A stretch of 64,000 nt of DNA, from assembly GCA_020205615.1 (NCBI GenBank), contig CM035160.1, positions 124,897,605 to 124,961,604 on the forward strand. The letters run 5' to 3'. This document shows, piece by piece, positions 48,126 through 60,870 of this stretch; the first letter of the stretch is position 1, and each line of letters starts with the position of its first letter. The notes under the pieces were generated by a model that made no database searches, was not told where the DNA came from, and worked only from the letters and a program-made list of their open reading frames with translations. This DNA comes from Panax quinquefolius (taxonomy: Eukaryota > Streptophyta > Magnoliopsida > Apiales > Araliaceae). The position numbers were made by a program, and so were the translations under genes.

Positions 48126-49491
48126 TGATGAGTATGTTTTATACCTACGAATCAGGCTCTAATTTGGACTTAAATGGTGTTGATCGTATCTATTTCTGTA
48201 CAGTTTTACTTGTTTTTGTTTTGTTTTGTGTTTAGGTTGCATTACGTGTCATTGGTGGTATAATGGTGGCATTGTGGCGATAAAGTAGCATGAAAAGGCA
48301 AAAACCACCAATTGTAGAAGTTTTAACCCCCGACCGATGCGGGCCTTATAAAGAAGAAAAATCCCATCGGGGCGGGGGTGCATGTGGTAAACAATATCAA
48401 CACCCCCCGTCGGGCCGGGAATAAACAAGCGTAAAACCCCAGCCGGGGCGGGGGTACGTGGACAGAGAGGAGTTTTGTTTTGGTTCTAACTCTGCTGCTG
48501 CGTGGATGGAAGACTTTGGCTCTGATTGGGAAGTTGGTGGACGTCTTTTTATCAGCTATTACATGACTTACACACATTACAACACAGAGGAGAATTTACA
48601 CAACAATCAATTAGGGGGCCCTAATTTTCAAAGAAGACATTGGAGGAACAGAGTAGAAGGTCAAGATCACGAGAATTATATATTTGAGCGAGGATAAGGG
48701 TGATGTTTTTTTATTCTTTGTCTTTTAATTCAAATTTTGTATTTGGGATGATGAATTATTTACTTTATTCAGTTTTCAATTCATTTATGATGAACTAAAT
48801 TCTTAATTAGGCTTGCAATGGATCTTTAGTGTTAAACAATGATTACCATGCCTTAATTTTAGTTTAATAAAACTATATATTCAGTTCATCTATTATGATT
48901 TATACTTACTTTATGAATTGCTTGATCACCAATTTTATGTGAATTTTTATGGACTCGAGATATGATGTATGAATCTAGACCTAATCACAATCTTGAATAA
49001 TGCATTTTGATAGAACTATTGATGAATGTTTAGGATAGATATATATCTAACATTGCATGTAATCGGATAAAGAACTTGGAATTTAAACCTTATTTGATTT
49101 TAATTCACATAGAGATATAGTGAATTAGTTAATTAGGGTGTTTTACTAAATTCTACTCGAGTTTTCTTGATTAATGAACTGAGATGGTAAATTAAACTGA
49201 AAAAGGTGTGATAATTAAAGTGAAACTTAAAGTGAAATTGTAATAATTCTCCATTATCTAATTGAAATTACGGTTGTTAGTTATGTTGACTTGTTTTGAT
49301 TTTTAGTATTAGTTTTTCATTATTTGCCATAATTAAGTTGAATAGTTTAATAAAATTGAAAGAATATAAAACTGGCAATTGTTAGATTAAATTTCATACT
49401 CGTCTCTGTGGGAACGGTACTCTTCTTATCATTATATTACTTGTTAGCCATGTATACTTGCATGTTGAGCGTATATAAAATTTATCCAACA
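48126..49491 (+). repeat. Athila-2 5' LTR (1.37 kb)
   Basis: TGATGAGTATGTTTTATACC to TTTATCCAACA, followed by the primer site. GC-rich near-palindromes lie at 48326-48345, 48363-48381, 48401-48419 and 48436-48458. No gene. Confidence 0.88.
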
Positions 49492-49497
49492 AGTTTT

Positions 49498-49515
49498 TGG
49501 CGCCGTTGTCGGGGA
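49498..49515 (+). promoter_or_regulatory. Athila-2 primer binding site (tRNA-Asp type)
   Basis: tggcgccgttgtcgggga, six bases after the LTR, equals the known TGGCGCCGTTGCCGGGGA site of Athila-type elements (tRNA-Asp 3' end) with one change. It identifies the lineage. Confidence 0.88.
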
Positions 49516-49624
49516 CTAGTTTTGTTTTTATTGCTTTCAATATCAGTTTAATTAGTTCAGTTTTAGTTAAACAATTTTTCTTTTGTTTTTGTTTTTTCTT
49601 GTTTCAGGTTCTCTGAATTAGTGT

Positions 49625-50636
49625 ATGCAAACTCGGTCTAAGAAGCCAAACTTGCTTCCTTTTGAGGATGACATTGAACGACAGTTTTAGAGACTCAATA
49701 AGTGGATTAGGGAAAACAGAGAGAAATTTGATAAATAGGATGCGACAATGGCTACAGAGGATAAGAAAGCATTGAGGGATTATGCTACTCCCAGGGTGAC
49801 TGAGATTCAGTCGAGCATTACTGTGCCTGCGATTTCTGCAAATAACTTTGAGATCAAGCCTAAGACTATACAAATGATACAAAATTCAGTGCAGTTTGGG
49901 GGATTAGCCAACGACTATCCGAATGGACACTTAGTCAGCTTTCTGGAAATTTGTGACACCTTCAGATACAACGGGGTGTCGGATGATGTAGTCAGGCTTC
50001 GTTTGTATCCATTCACATTGCGGGACAAGGTGAAAAGTTTGTTACTCTCACTACCGCTAGGGTCGATTACAATTTGGGATGACCTTTCTCAGAAATTTTT
50101 GACCAAATTTTTCCCATCGGCGAAGACTGCGAAGATAAGGAATGAGATTACTATGTTTGAGCAGCAACATAGGGAGTCATTGTATGAAGCTTGGGGAAGG
50201 TACAAGGAACTACTTAGAAAGTGTCCAATTCATGAACTACCCAAATGGTTGCAGATGAACACTTTTTACAATGGGTTGGGTGATAATCTTCGAACTAGTA
50301 TTTATGCAGCTTTTGGGGGAGCTTTCATGGCTAAGAGTTACGAGGAAGCATATGATCTAATAGAGACGATGGCGGCTAACAACTACCATTGGCCCACAAC
50401 AAGAATGACACAGCCTAAGGTAGCTGGGTGTTAGGGGTTGACGGAGTAATAGCGTTAGCGGCACAAATTTTAGCATTATCGAAGAAGATGGATGCTCTTA
50501 CAGGTGCACAGACTCAGCAGGTTACTTATGTGTGTGAGTTGTGTCCGGGGGAACATCCTACAGAATAGTGTGCCATAAATCCAGCAGCGGTACAGTTTGT
50601 GGGCAACTATAATAGAATTCCGTAGAATCAGTATAA
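49625..50636 (+). pseudogene. Athila-2 gag, N-terminal and central part
   Basis: ATG 49625 (MQTRSKKPNLLPF) begins a frame with early stops (about 49688, 49736). The long open stretch 49748-50434 carries the Athila gag core: ISANNFEIKPKTIQMIQNSV, EICDTFRYNGVSDD, ITIWDDLSQKFLTKFFP and SLYEAWGRYKELLRKCP. After a stop at 50432-50434 it continues into a zinc knuckle, CELCPGEH (about 50538-50561), whose last Cys follows a TAG. Solo LTR D cuts it after cagtataag. Gag would assemble cytoplasmic particles. Confidence 0.9.
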
Positions 50637-50637
50637 G

Positions 50638-52892
50638 TGTAACACCTCCTTCTCGAAAAGGAAAGGAAGGTCACGTGCAAAGCATAACAAACCTCAAAAA
50701 TGAGTAAACAGAGCACTAATAACTTCAAAATATTAATAGCGATATCCATCAATGAAGTACTAAATACAATTCTCCAAATAGAGTCTAAATAATCAAAACC
50801 AAAATTCGAAACAATCTAGATGGTCAAAGACAACTCTCTCCTCACACTAGCCCTGAATCACCCCTACAAACCTGCCGGAAGAAAAACACAGCATGAGCCA
50901 ATTGCCTAGTACGGATACAGATATACAAAAGATATACGAAAATAACTGAGACGAAATACAGAACAAAGACTCAAGTGTAAATACTGACGAAAATATAATC
51001 TCCAGAGATCTAAAAGAAATTTATCTAAATCAATAGAATTGACGAAACCAATAGAAGAATAAAGAAATAACGAACTAAAGTAACTAACTCAATGAATTGA
51101 ACTGAACATAAATAAACAAAATTAATACAATAAAATAATAGGCTGAAACAAATGACTGGGGTTATTTCATACCGAGTGAGCTCAGAAATATACGTTGCCA
51201 CACAGGCAAGTCAAAACAATGCCACACAGGCAAGTCAAAATAATGCCACACAGGCAAGTCAAATGATGCCACACAGACAACCAAAATAATGCCACACAGG
51301 CAAATCACACATTGGACCGCGAATCCAAATGTATGCAAATCGGATATGTGTGTTTGGCACAATATCACAAATCCGCAGAACAAAAAACTAGGGTTAACCC
51401 ATACGCCTCCCACAAAAAAACACCAAATGGCCAACTTCCTCCGGAGCCCAAAACGGAGACGCCGTGGACTAATAACACCGCCACGGAAAGTGTCATGCCT
51501 CTCGTGCCAAGACGACATGCCTGTGGTACCCCCACAGGTGGTTATAGCTCAAGTATACCCTACGGTATATTCTAACAAAAATACTATGTCACAACACATG
51601 CGACATAATACCAACAAAAGGATTCTATATGTACATGTTGAACCAAATCAAATTATAGTCACAAGGTCTCAAAAAGAAGGTAGCAACATGTGCCGCTCTA
51701 CAATTATGAAAAATAAATACTAAACATGATATCCTAATTCAAAGAGTACAAATACGAGTCATGTGTATCAACTCCAAAATGAAACTAATATATTTATTTC
51801 ATATGAAACAATTATGTGAAATCATAACATAATTCGAAATAAGGAAACAAATGAACAAATCAAATTTAACAAGAGTATCGCTGAAAGAGTACGAAATCCA
51901 TACCTGGATTAAGCAATGTAATACCCAAAGTATATTTCAGAAACTTGTTTAGACTCTCTCTGTTCAATCTAAATAATTAATAAGATTTTATTATAATCCA
52001 ATCATTAATAACATAATACTATTAAGTTGTATTATTAACTTTTATAATTTTCACAACAAAATTAATTTGTTTAAGTAATATACATAACGTCCAATTTAGT
52101 TTACTAATCTGATTTGGAAGTTTCATTCCATGACTTAATACTTATTAAAATATTAAATATATATACACCTACGCGTGTACGCTAAATAAAATGGCCATTT
52201 GACCTTTCTGACAGAGCCATGAATCATATGCATACACAGGAGTAATCTTAGTGAATTTAAAACTTTTAGTTATTTAAGATTATGCAAATATTATACTTTA
52301 ATAAGAATAATAATAAAAAAACTTTGTTGTAATCATTAACCGTATAACATTTATAGCCACGTGCTATCACATATATAGAATATATATTGCATCTCCTATC
52401 ATATATATATACACACACACACACTGCAAAAGCTTCCTACCACAAAAGTTTATATTATTTTTTCTTTCAAACTTCTAGGTGATCTATTGAAGTAACAACA
52501 TCAAATATAAAATCTTTTATAATAATTTGACCTCTTACCTTTATTTTTAAAAAAATCAGCTTCTTCTTATTCTGTTTTGCGGCTGCATGAATTCCTTTCC
52601 TTCTCCCCAGTTACACATCAAAGTAATGTCTAATAAAATTAAGTTAGGTTTACTTATCTATTTATTTATTAAATTATCTTATTAATTTAATTTTAATTTT
52701 TTCTATATAATATAATTTAATATTATAAAACACAGATTGGATCCAATTAATTTAAGCCCAACTTTACCAAGTTACTTTGCCCATCACTTATTAATACATT
52801 ATTAGCCTATATAAATTAACTACTTTGACCCAATAAAAAAAACAAAGTCCAATTAATATGTTTAAATATAATTTTTTTTTCTGGGTATTACA
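50638..52892 (-). repeat. Solo LTR D (2.26 kb), minus strand
   Basis: TGTAACACCTCC to GGGTATTACA. Flanks are ataag (50633-50637) and ataat (52893-52897), four of five alike, and the Athila-2 gag resumes right after, confirming insertion. Orientation is inferred from catgagccaattgcc near the left end. It holds a 24-bp array and no gene. Confidence 0.8.
51192..51308. repeat. 24-bp tandem repeat, about 5 copies
   Basis: Unit ccacacaggcaagtcaaaat plus aatg. In the minus strand it keeps a frame open (FDLPVWHY repeated), which produces a spurious ORF. Confidence 0.9.
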
Positions 52893-53926
52893 ATAATAAT
52901 GCCCACAATTCGGGTAATATGAATCATCCAAATTTTTCGTGGAGTAATAATAAAAATCAGTAGGCTCCACGACCATCTTATCCCCCTGGATTTCAAAATT
53001 AGCATCAACAGGCATCTCCACATCAAGAGAAAATGTCATATTTTAAAGAGCTCTTGTTAAAGTATATATCGGGTAACGAGGCACCAATGAAATCACAAGT
53101 AGTGAAAATCAAAAACTTATAAAATCATATGGGACATCTTGTGTTAGCATTGAATAACATGCCTCAAGGGACTCTACCGAGTGACACTGAGAAAAATCCG
53201 AAGGGGAATCATGAATAGTGTCAAGCAATTACATTGAGAAGTGGAAAATATCTTGAGGGACAGAATGCAGAAATTTCAGCAAAGAAAGATGTTAAGGAAA
53301 GTGAAGACAAAGTTGTTGAAGAGAAACAGGGTGAGGACAAGCAAGTGGACAAGAGTCAGACAGGTGTTGAGCCAATTGTTTATCCTCCACCATTTCAGCA
53401 GACAGTGCAGAAACAAAATTGGATAAGCAATTCTCTATGTTTTATGAAGTTTTTAAGAAACTTCAGATTAATATTCTATTCGCAGAAGCCCTAGAGCAAA
53501 TGCCTAGTTTCGCTAAATTTATGAAGGGTATTCTATCGAGGAAGAAGAAATTAGAGGACTACGAGACTGTGGCATTAACGGAGGAATACAGTGCAGTACT
53601 ACAGAGAAAGTTACCTCCAAAGTTGAAGGATCCAGGGAGTTTTACTATTCCTTGCAGAACTAGGAATATGGCCTTCAAAAAGTTTTTGTGTGATTTGGGG
53701 GCAAGTGTGAACCTCATACCTTTGTCAGTTTATACTCAGTTCGGTTTTCCAGCTCCGAAACCTACAAACATATAACTATAGTTAGCAGAAGATCAGTGAC
53801 TTATCCAAGAGGAATTATTGAAGATATTTTAGTCAAGGTGGATAAGTTTATATTTCTGACAGAATTTATTATTTTAGATTATGAAGAGGACAAAAATATC
53901 CCAATCATCTTAGGGAGGGCATTTTT
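52893..53926 (+). pseudogene. Athila-2 gag end and protease start
   Basis: Resumes with the Asn-rich gag linker (NSGNMNHPNFSWSNNKN), then an acidic-basic stretch (53234-53400, EDKVVEEKQGEDKQVDK). The pre-protease region follows (EALEQMPSFAKFMKGILS, 53490 on), then the protease: PPKLKDPGSFTIPC and the active-site segment CDLGASVNLIP, where the Athila catalytic motif reads DLGAS. The TAA at 53773-53775 and a frameshift follow. The frame is lost at 53926 where LTR fragment E begins. Confidence 0.88.
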
Positions 53927-54379
53927 GTAAAAACCCAAAACACTAATAAGACTCGGAGATGTAAAATTCAGTTATATTAATAAAATCTATCCGTTCTGAA
54001 AGTGTTATGTGTTAATATATACTATGTTTAACAAATTTGGACAAATAAAATTTTCTCCGAAAATTAACGTGTTTGACACCTCGTGCTTAAATATTTTCTT
54101 CCAAAAATGGACTTTTCGGTATATTTGTTTAGACAAGCTGCTTTCTCGTACATACACTAACAAAACGCTTTGTCGTGCTTGTTAGGATTAGTGGGAAAGC
54201 TAGGTTAGTAACCCTAGATTAATAAACCTTAACCCTAATTAACAAAATATAACCCTAATTTGTAAACTTAACCCTAATTAGCTAAATTAACCCTTATCAA
54301 GCTATCCCAACATCTTATCATGATTACTAAATGTAGAGCCCTGAAATTCGGGTACTTAAAACCCGAACTCGATGCTTCA
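53927..54379 (+). repeat. LTR fragment E (5' part only)
   Basis: Begins TGTAAAAACCCAAAAC in the middle of protease and ends where the Athila-3 LTR starts. At 54200-54300 it holds five telomere-like aaccctaa copies. No matching partner is seen. Confidence 0.55.
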
Positions 54380-55257
54380 TGATAAGTGGATTTTATATAC
54401 ACGAATCAATATTCATTTCAAGTTTGAATTCATAGTTATCTTCATGTTTTGTGTTCGTTTTCACTTGTTTCGTGTTATTTTATGTGTAGGGTGGTCATGG
54501 ATGCAAGTGGTGAAGAATGGCGGAGTTCTGGAGCAAAAATGGAAAAACTCATGAAAGTGAAAAAATTCTTTAGCAGTAGCCTACCCTTTTAAGCCTATAC
54601 CCCCCACCGGGGCGGGGATCCCGAATCCTGCAAGTGACCTGCTGCTGTTTGAACTCTGCTGCGACTTGGATTGTTAGTTTTTTGTTAGGCGCCTGGACTC
54701 TATAATAGCAGATTTCGGCTAGAACAAAAAGGAGAGTTGAATATTACATAGAAAACAACAAATCACACAACAGAAGGATCATATTACAAGATAAATTCCA
54801 TGATTCAAGTGCGAGCTTTGGAGGAGTAATTTTTAGAGATTCTCATGACGGTTGCAAATTGAGGCTATGTGAATGGGTTTTCATTATTCTTTTTCTATTT
54901 AGTTCTTTATTTGTAATCGAAAGGATGTTTTCAGTATATTATTCAGTTTTTAATTCATTCGTTATGAACTAATTCGCTTATTAGACTTGTGATGGATCTT
55001 TGGGCGAAACGATGATTCTATAGCTTTGATTTCTAATTCAATAATATATTCTCAGTTTATGTATGTTAATTCGAGCGTGAACTTATGAATTGCCTGATCA
55101 ACAATTCCTTGTGGATTTGAATGGAATCGAGAGAGGAGATTTAAATCTAGACCTAGTTAATATAGCATGTGTCATGAATTTTGTCAATAGAAGATTTTTG
55201 ATTATTGTTAAGGTAGAGATATGCTTAACATCATATGTAATCGAATAGAGAACTTAA
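54380..55257 (+). repeat. Athila-3 5' LTR, truncated
   Basis: Starts TGATAAGTGGATTTTATATA and follows the Athila-2 LTR up to the position equivalent to about 49090 (gagaactt...aaacctt). There it passes directly into protease sequence. The last ~400 bases of LTR, the primer site and all of gag are missing. One GC-rich near-palindrome lies at 54598-54623. Confidence 0.85.
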
Positions 55258-58200
55258 GCTTAAACCTTAAAGACCCGGGGAGCTTTACTATCCCGTGCAC
55301 GATCGGGAAAATGTCGTTTAACAAATGTTTATGTGATTTGGTGGCGAGTATAAACCTGATGCCATTGTCAGTATACTTAGAATTGGGTTTTCCCGAACCA
55401 AAGCCTACAAATATTTTATTGCAGTTGGAGGATAGGTCAGTCAAATATCCGAGAGGCATTGTAGAGGACATTCTGGTTAAAGTGGATAAGTTTATATTCC
55501 CTGCAGACTTTATCATTCTGGATTTCAACGAGGATAAGAATATCCCGATTATCGTAGGGAGACCTTTCTTGGCCACGGGAAGGACACTCATAGACGTGCA
55601 AAAAAGAGAACTTACTATGAGATTTCAAGATCAAGAAATAAAATTTAATGTGTTCAAGGCCATGAAATACCCTACGGATGAGGAAGAATGTTTTTGGATG
55701 GATTTAATTGAGCAAATCACCAACGAAGATATCAGCAAGAGATTGGTCAACGATCCATTAGAAACAACCTTGTTGGGGGATGAAGAAAAAGATGACCCAG
55801 AGTTTGTGGACTTATTACAGATGCTAGACTCTTTGCCACGAGTTAGCCGATTCAGCGCACCGTTTGAACTTCTACACACTGAGGAGACAGCTGCAGAAAA
55901 ATTGAAACCATAATTGGAGGAGCCACCAACATTGGAACTTAAGCCACTCCCTAAACATCTCAGGTATGCATATTTAGGCAATTCAAATTCTTTACCTGTA
56001 ATTTTTTCTGCTGCACTTAACGAATTGCAGGAAGAAAAGTTACCGAGGGTGCTTAGGGATCACAAATCGGTGATTGGATGGATGATTGTGGATATAAATG
56101 GAATTAGCTCGTCATTTTGTATGCACAAGATTCTGATGGAGGATGATGCGAGACCAACGGTGGAGCATCAGCGTCGACTTAACCCAATCATGAAGGAAGT
56201 GATCAAGAAGGAAATTCTGAAATTATTGGATGCCGGTATCATATACCCAATTTCTGACAGTAAATGGGTTAGTCCTGTTCATTGTGTGCCGAAGAAAGGG
56301 GGAATGACGGTGATACAGAATGAGGACAACGAGTTAATTCCAATAAGGACAGTGACAGGTTGGAGGGTGTGCATCGATTATAGGAGGTTGAATAAGGCAA
56401 CCCAAAAAGATCACATCCCGCTACCATTTATCGATCAAATGTTAGACATATTAGTGGGACATGAGTTTTACTGTGTATTGGATGGATACTCAGGCTATAA
56501 TTAGATCGCCATCGCTCTTGAGGATCAAGAAAAGACAACATTTACATGCCCTTACGACACATTTGCATTCAGGAGGATGTCATTCAGGTTATGCAACGCA
56601 CCAACAACTTTCCAACGGTGTATGATGGCTATTTTTTAAGATATGGTGGAAAAGAATGTTGAAGTCTTCATGGGCGATTTCTCGGTCTATGGAGACAATT
56701 TTGATACTTGCCTAGAGAATCTGGTCATGGTTTTGCAGCGATGTAAGGATACAAACCTCATACTCAATTGGGAAAAATGTCACTTCATGGTTGAAGAGGG
56801 CATAATTTTGGGCCATAAGGTGTCGGCTCAAGGATTAGAGGTGGACAAAGCAAAGCTGGATACGATCGAGAAACTGCCTCCACCGAGCTCAGTTAAGGGT
56901 ATTAGAAGTTTTACGGGGCATCTTTGGGTTCTACGGGAGGTTCATAAAAGACTTCTAAGATTGCAAAACCTCATGCGCATTTTTTAGAGAAGGATGCTAC
57001 TTTCAGCTTTACTGCGGAATGCAAGTTAGCGTTTGACCTATTGAAGAAGAAATTAACTACATCCCCCATGATAGTCGCACCGGACTGGAAAATGCCATTC
57101 GAGCTTATGTGTGATGCGATCGACTATGCGGTTGGGGCTGTTTTGGGACAAAGACGAGACAAGGTGTTTTACGCCATATACTATGCAAGCAAAGCACTCA
57201 CAGAGACTCAAATGAATTATACTACCACGGAAAAGGAATTGCTTGCAGTGGTGTACGCGTTCAACAAATTCTGGACATACTTGATCGGGACAAAGGTGAT
57301 AGTCTACACGGACCATTCGGTGATTCGGTACCTAATAGCAAAAAAAGATGCTAAGCCATGCCTTATCTGATGGATTCTCCTACTTCAAGAGTTTGATTTA
57401 GAAATTAAAGATAGAAAAGGGACAGAGAATCAAGTTGCCGACCATTTATCAAGGCTGGAAAATCCGGAGAAAAAGGATGAAGATAGATGCGCAATCAACG
57501 AATCATTCCCGGATGAGTAACTATTTGGGTTAAATGCAGAATTTTCGTGGTATGCAGACTTTGTGAATTATATGGTGAGAAAAATGCTTCCCCCTGATCT
57601 TACACGACAACAGAAAAAGAAGTTTCTTCATGATGTCAAGTGGTACATATGGGATGAGCCTTATTTATTCAAATAGTGCGCCGACAAGATGATTAGAAGG
57701 TGCATCCCCTGCAGTGAAGTGCACAACATACTGCAGGAATGCCACTCATCGGCATATGGGGGACATTATGGGAGTGAGCGCACTGCAGAAAAAGTGCTTC
57801 AAGCCGGGTTTTTTTGGCCGACATTGTTCAAAGACGCCCACCAATTCATGAAAACATGTGATAGATGCCAAAGGGTGGGAAACATATCTTAACAGAATGA
57901 GATGCCCCTACAAACAATTCTTGAAGTGGAAATCTTTGATGTATGGGGCATCGATTTCATAGGACCCTTCCCTTCATCCTTGAGCAATCAGTATATTCTA
58001 CTCGCCGTGGATTACGTCTCGAAGTGGGTGGAAGCTGCAGCACTATCGTCAAACGATACCAAGGTGGTCCTTAAATTCCTACAGAAAAACATTTTTACGA
58101 GGTTTGGCACGCCAATAGCAATAATCAGTGACGAAGGTAGTCACTTCTATAATAAATCATTTACATCTCTTTTGGCTAAGTATGGGGTTAACCACAAGGT

Positions 58201-58797
58201 GGCTACAACGTATCACCCTCAAACCAATGGACAGGCTGAGATATCAAACAAGGAAGTTAAGAAGATATTGGAAAAAGTCATAAATCCGAGTCAGAAAGAT
58301 TGGTCACTTCGGTTGGATGACGCATTATGGGCTTACCGAACTGCATACAAAACACCAATCGGGATGTCACCATATCAACTCCTGTACGGAAAATCATATC
58401 AATTACCGGTGGAGCTACAGCACAAGGCGTATTGGGCAATATAGAAATTGAATTTTGATCAATCGCCGTAGGAGAAAAGAGGCTACTCCAACTTAATGAG
58501 CTCGACGAATTTTAACTTCAAGCATACGAGAACGCCAAGCTATTGTGCATCAAACATTTGAGCTGGGTCAATCAGTCCTCTTGTTCAACTGACGGCTGTG
58601 ATTGTTCCCAGGAAAGCTAAAGTCGAGATGGTCGGGACCATTCACTACAAAGCGAGTATTCCCTCATGGCGCCGTTGAACTCTACAGTCGTAATCCATTA
58701 GAGACGTTCAAGGTCAAAGGTCAACGGATAAAGCATTACTGGGATGGCGAGTCGAATTGGGATGCCGACGACATTACCCTCGCCGATACACAGTAAA
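55258..58797 (+). pseudogene. Athila-3 pol: protease, RT, RNase H, integrase (broken)
   Basis: Protease KDPGSFTIPC...CDLVASINLMP (usual G of the active site changed to V). RT 55990-56985: VCIDYRRLNKAT, CVLDGYSGYN, FRLCNAPTTFQR, and the catalytic box reading VFMGDFSVYG instead of FMDD. RNase H 57041-57370: [33 protein letters not shown]. Integrase 57689-58444: HHCC finger (GGHYGSERT...CDRCQ), DDE core ([31 protein letters not shown]). C-terminal part 58602-58797. In-frame stops: 55911, 56502, 56637, 57368, about 57518, 57675, 57890, 58442; frameshifts near 56930 and 58450-58600. It cannot make a working enzyme. Confidence 0.93.
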
Positions 58798-59655
58798 ACA
58801 GGGAGTAGTCAAGCTAAACGACTTAAAATCAAGCGCTAATTGGGAGGCAACCAAACATTTCATTATTTTTCGTAGTTCATGTTTAATTTGTAGGATGTAG
58901 TTTTTATTAAGCATTAGTTAGGTCTTCTCAAGTAAAAGTTTTGCTGAAACTCTAAATCAAACTCCAAGTCGTCAATAATCTAACATCGTGCATGTTTATG
59001 GTTGCAGGAGGGGTAAAAAGTTAGTAAGAGCAATAACGGGCAAGAAAACAAAAAAAAATTGAAGAATTTTGATCTGCACTTTTGGAAGCCAAAAATCGAA
59101 TGCCAGGGCGGGCTTAATTGGCTTTGCAACCCCCGCCGGGGCTGGGGTCCTTGATCTCAGGCAGACACACCCATCATTTAGACACGCTGCCTCCTCATTT
59201 TCCTCTACACATTTTTTTGTTGGTTTCACTCATTGTACCTCACCCACACCACCTAGCCTCCATTACAAGAACACCTTCTACCCACGATCCCAACTTACTA
59301 CTACCCACTACCTAAATCCATTGCACCCACGTTCCACCCCACGAATTCCATTAATCCCACCATCAAGATTGGGCCACTTCTTCTACCCTACATCACCTCT
59401 ATATAAACCCTACCCCATACTTCCAATATTCATCACCACTAAAGTCAAATTCTTCAAGAAAATGGGAAACACATAGCACACTTGAGAGTAAGTTACGTTC
59501 GTGTTAAGTTTTCATCTTTTCTCAACTGAATTCCATAGAAATAACCTAAGTTTGGGGGAAGAACGGGCTGTGCACACAAAGTGTTTGATAAGTTGACTAA
59601 ACCAAGTGTGAGGGGAAGGTAGTGTGTGCTAGCACGTTTTAACATACAAAATTCA
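58798..59655 (+). mobile_element. Athila-3 spacer between pol and extra ORF
   Basis: Has the conserved spacer motif ctaattgggaggcaacc (near 58836), a GC-rich near-palindrome at 59128-59150 (cccccgccggggctggggtc) and a taagtttgggggaag copy near 59548. A 135-codon frame (59069-59476) is Pro/His/Thr-rich low-complexity sequence without a known domain. Confidence 0.7.
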
Positions 59656-60870
59656 ATGGCTTCACAACCAACATCAAAACGCCAAAGGGGAGAGAGTTCA
59701 AGAACCGCTCCACCGCCACAAACATATGATCAACGAAAATTTGTGAGTGCCACCGCTGCCGACCGGTATGACTACATGATAACCAAAGCCCTTACGCCGG
59801 AACGTGGATTGGCCCCCGAGGGAAATGATGGGGAGATGATGTCTAAAATTTATCAAAAATGGTAGCTCAAACTCACCGAACATCCGGTACCCACCGTTGT
59901 CAACATCGTCAAAGATTTTTATGCAAACGCCAAAGACAAAGCCCCATTCAATGCGTTTGTGCGGAGTCGCATGGTCCCGTTCAGTGATGATGCCATTAAA
60001 GCATATTATCAGTTGCGGGTGCCTCGACAATCTCAGTATGCACAATTAAGAGATTTTGACCTGGACTACGAGGAAGTTATTACGAACATGACAAAGCCGG
60101 GAACTTCTTGGATCAAAGGTCGAAAGGATGGTACAGTGTTCCATAGCAAGGACCTTAGTCGGTATGGCAAAATATGGTACGCCTTCTTATGTGCTTAATT
60201 GCGTCCGTCCCAACACACTTCAGACGTCACCAAAGAGAAGGCGTTACTGTTGTACGCAATTGTGCAAGATTTCATCATTGACGTTGGGGCAATTATCAGT
60301 TTTTCCATCCGCCGGTGCTTACGTTGAAATTTTTCGGGCGGCTTGCTACACCCATCACTCATCTGTCAGTTGTGCCGCAATGCAGGGGTAAGATGGTCCG
60401 ATGATGAGCCTGCTAAAATGCCGCTCACTTTGCTTGACTCAAGAATGATAGCGCGGTATTCTGTATGGGCAGGAAGCGAGTCACATCCACGAGGTCTGTG
60501 ATTTATTTTTCCATCGGTGTCGGAAGACGAAGTCAATGCAGAAGATACCTTGGGGGATGAGGATGAACCTATGGGAGATCAAGGAACCGAGCAGGTTCTA
60601 TAAACCAAGGAAATATCCAGTCCTCAGTTCCTTGAGTTCCAAAATCAGATGAATGTGCACAATAGAGCAGCACGCTGGGAAATGCGTCGATTGGTGATGC
60701 GACAAGATCACATGTTTGATGCTATGAATGCATCTTTTGCCTCACTCAATACAACACTCCAAAGCTTTAACCCGACGGCTCAATTTCCATATCAACAACC
60801 CGGGCAATTGCCTCAATTTCATCCCAGTGATTCTGATGATGAAGAGCACCAACCACCTCCCCAGACTTAG
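59656..60870 (+). pseudogene. Athila-3 extra ORF (plant transposon-protein-type domain)
   Basis: ATG 59656 starts MASQPTSKRQRGESSR, a basic, nuclear-signal-like N-terminus. The frame continues through stops at 59863 and 60196: TVVNIVKDFYANAKDK, FNAFVRSRMVPFSDDAI, TSWIKGRKDGTVFHSKDLSR, WYAFLCA, EKALLLYAIVQ. This pattern is that of the uncharacterised domain annotated as putative plant transposon protein in Athila/Tat-type elements. After a frameshift (about 60320) the tail has NRAARWEMRRLVMRQDHMF and ends DSDDEEHQPPPQT. Its role is unknown; an envelope function is not supported because no membrane segment is seen. Confidence 0.78.

Noticed and set aside
51162..51518. 118-codon minus-strand frame with LPVW repeats and a hydrophobic stretch
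   Set aside because: It is produced by the 24-bp array in solo LTR D; no start context or family support.
59069..59476. 135-codon Pro/His/Thr-rich frame
   Set aside because: Low-complexity C-rich spacer of Athila-3, overlapped by other frames of the same kind; no domain.
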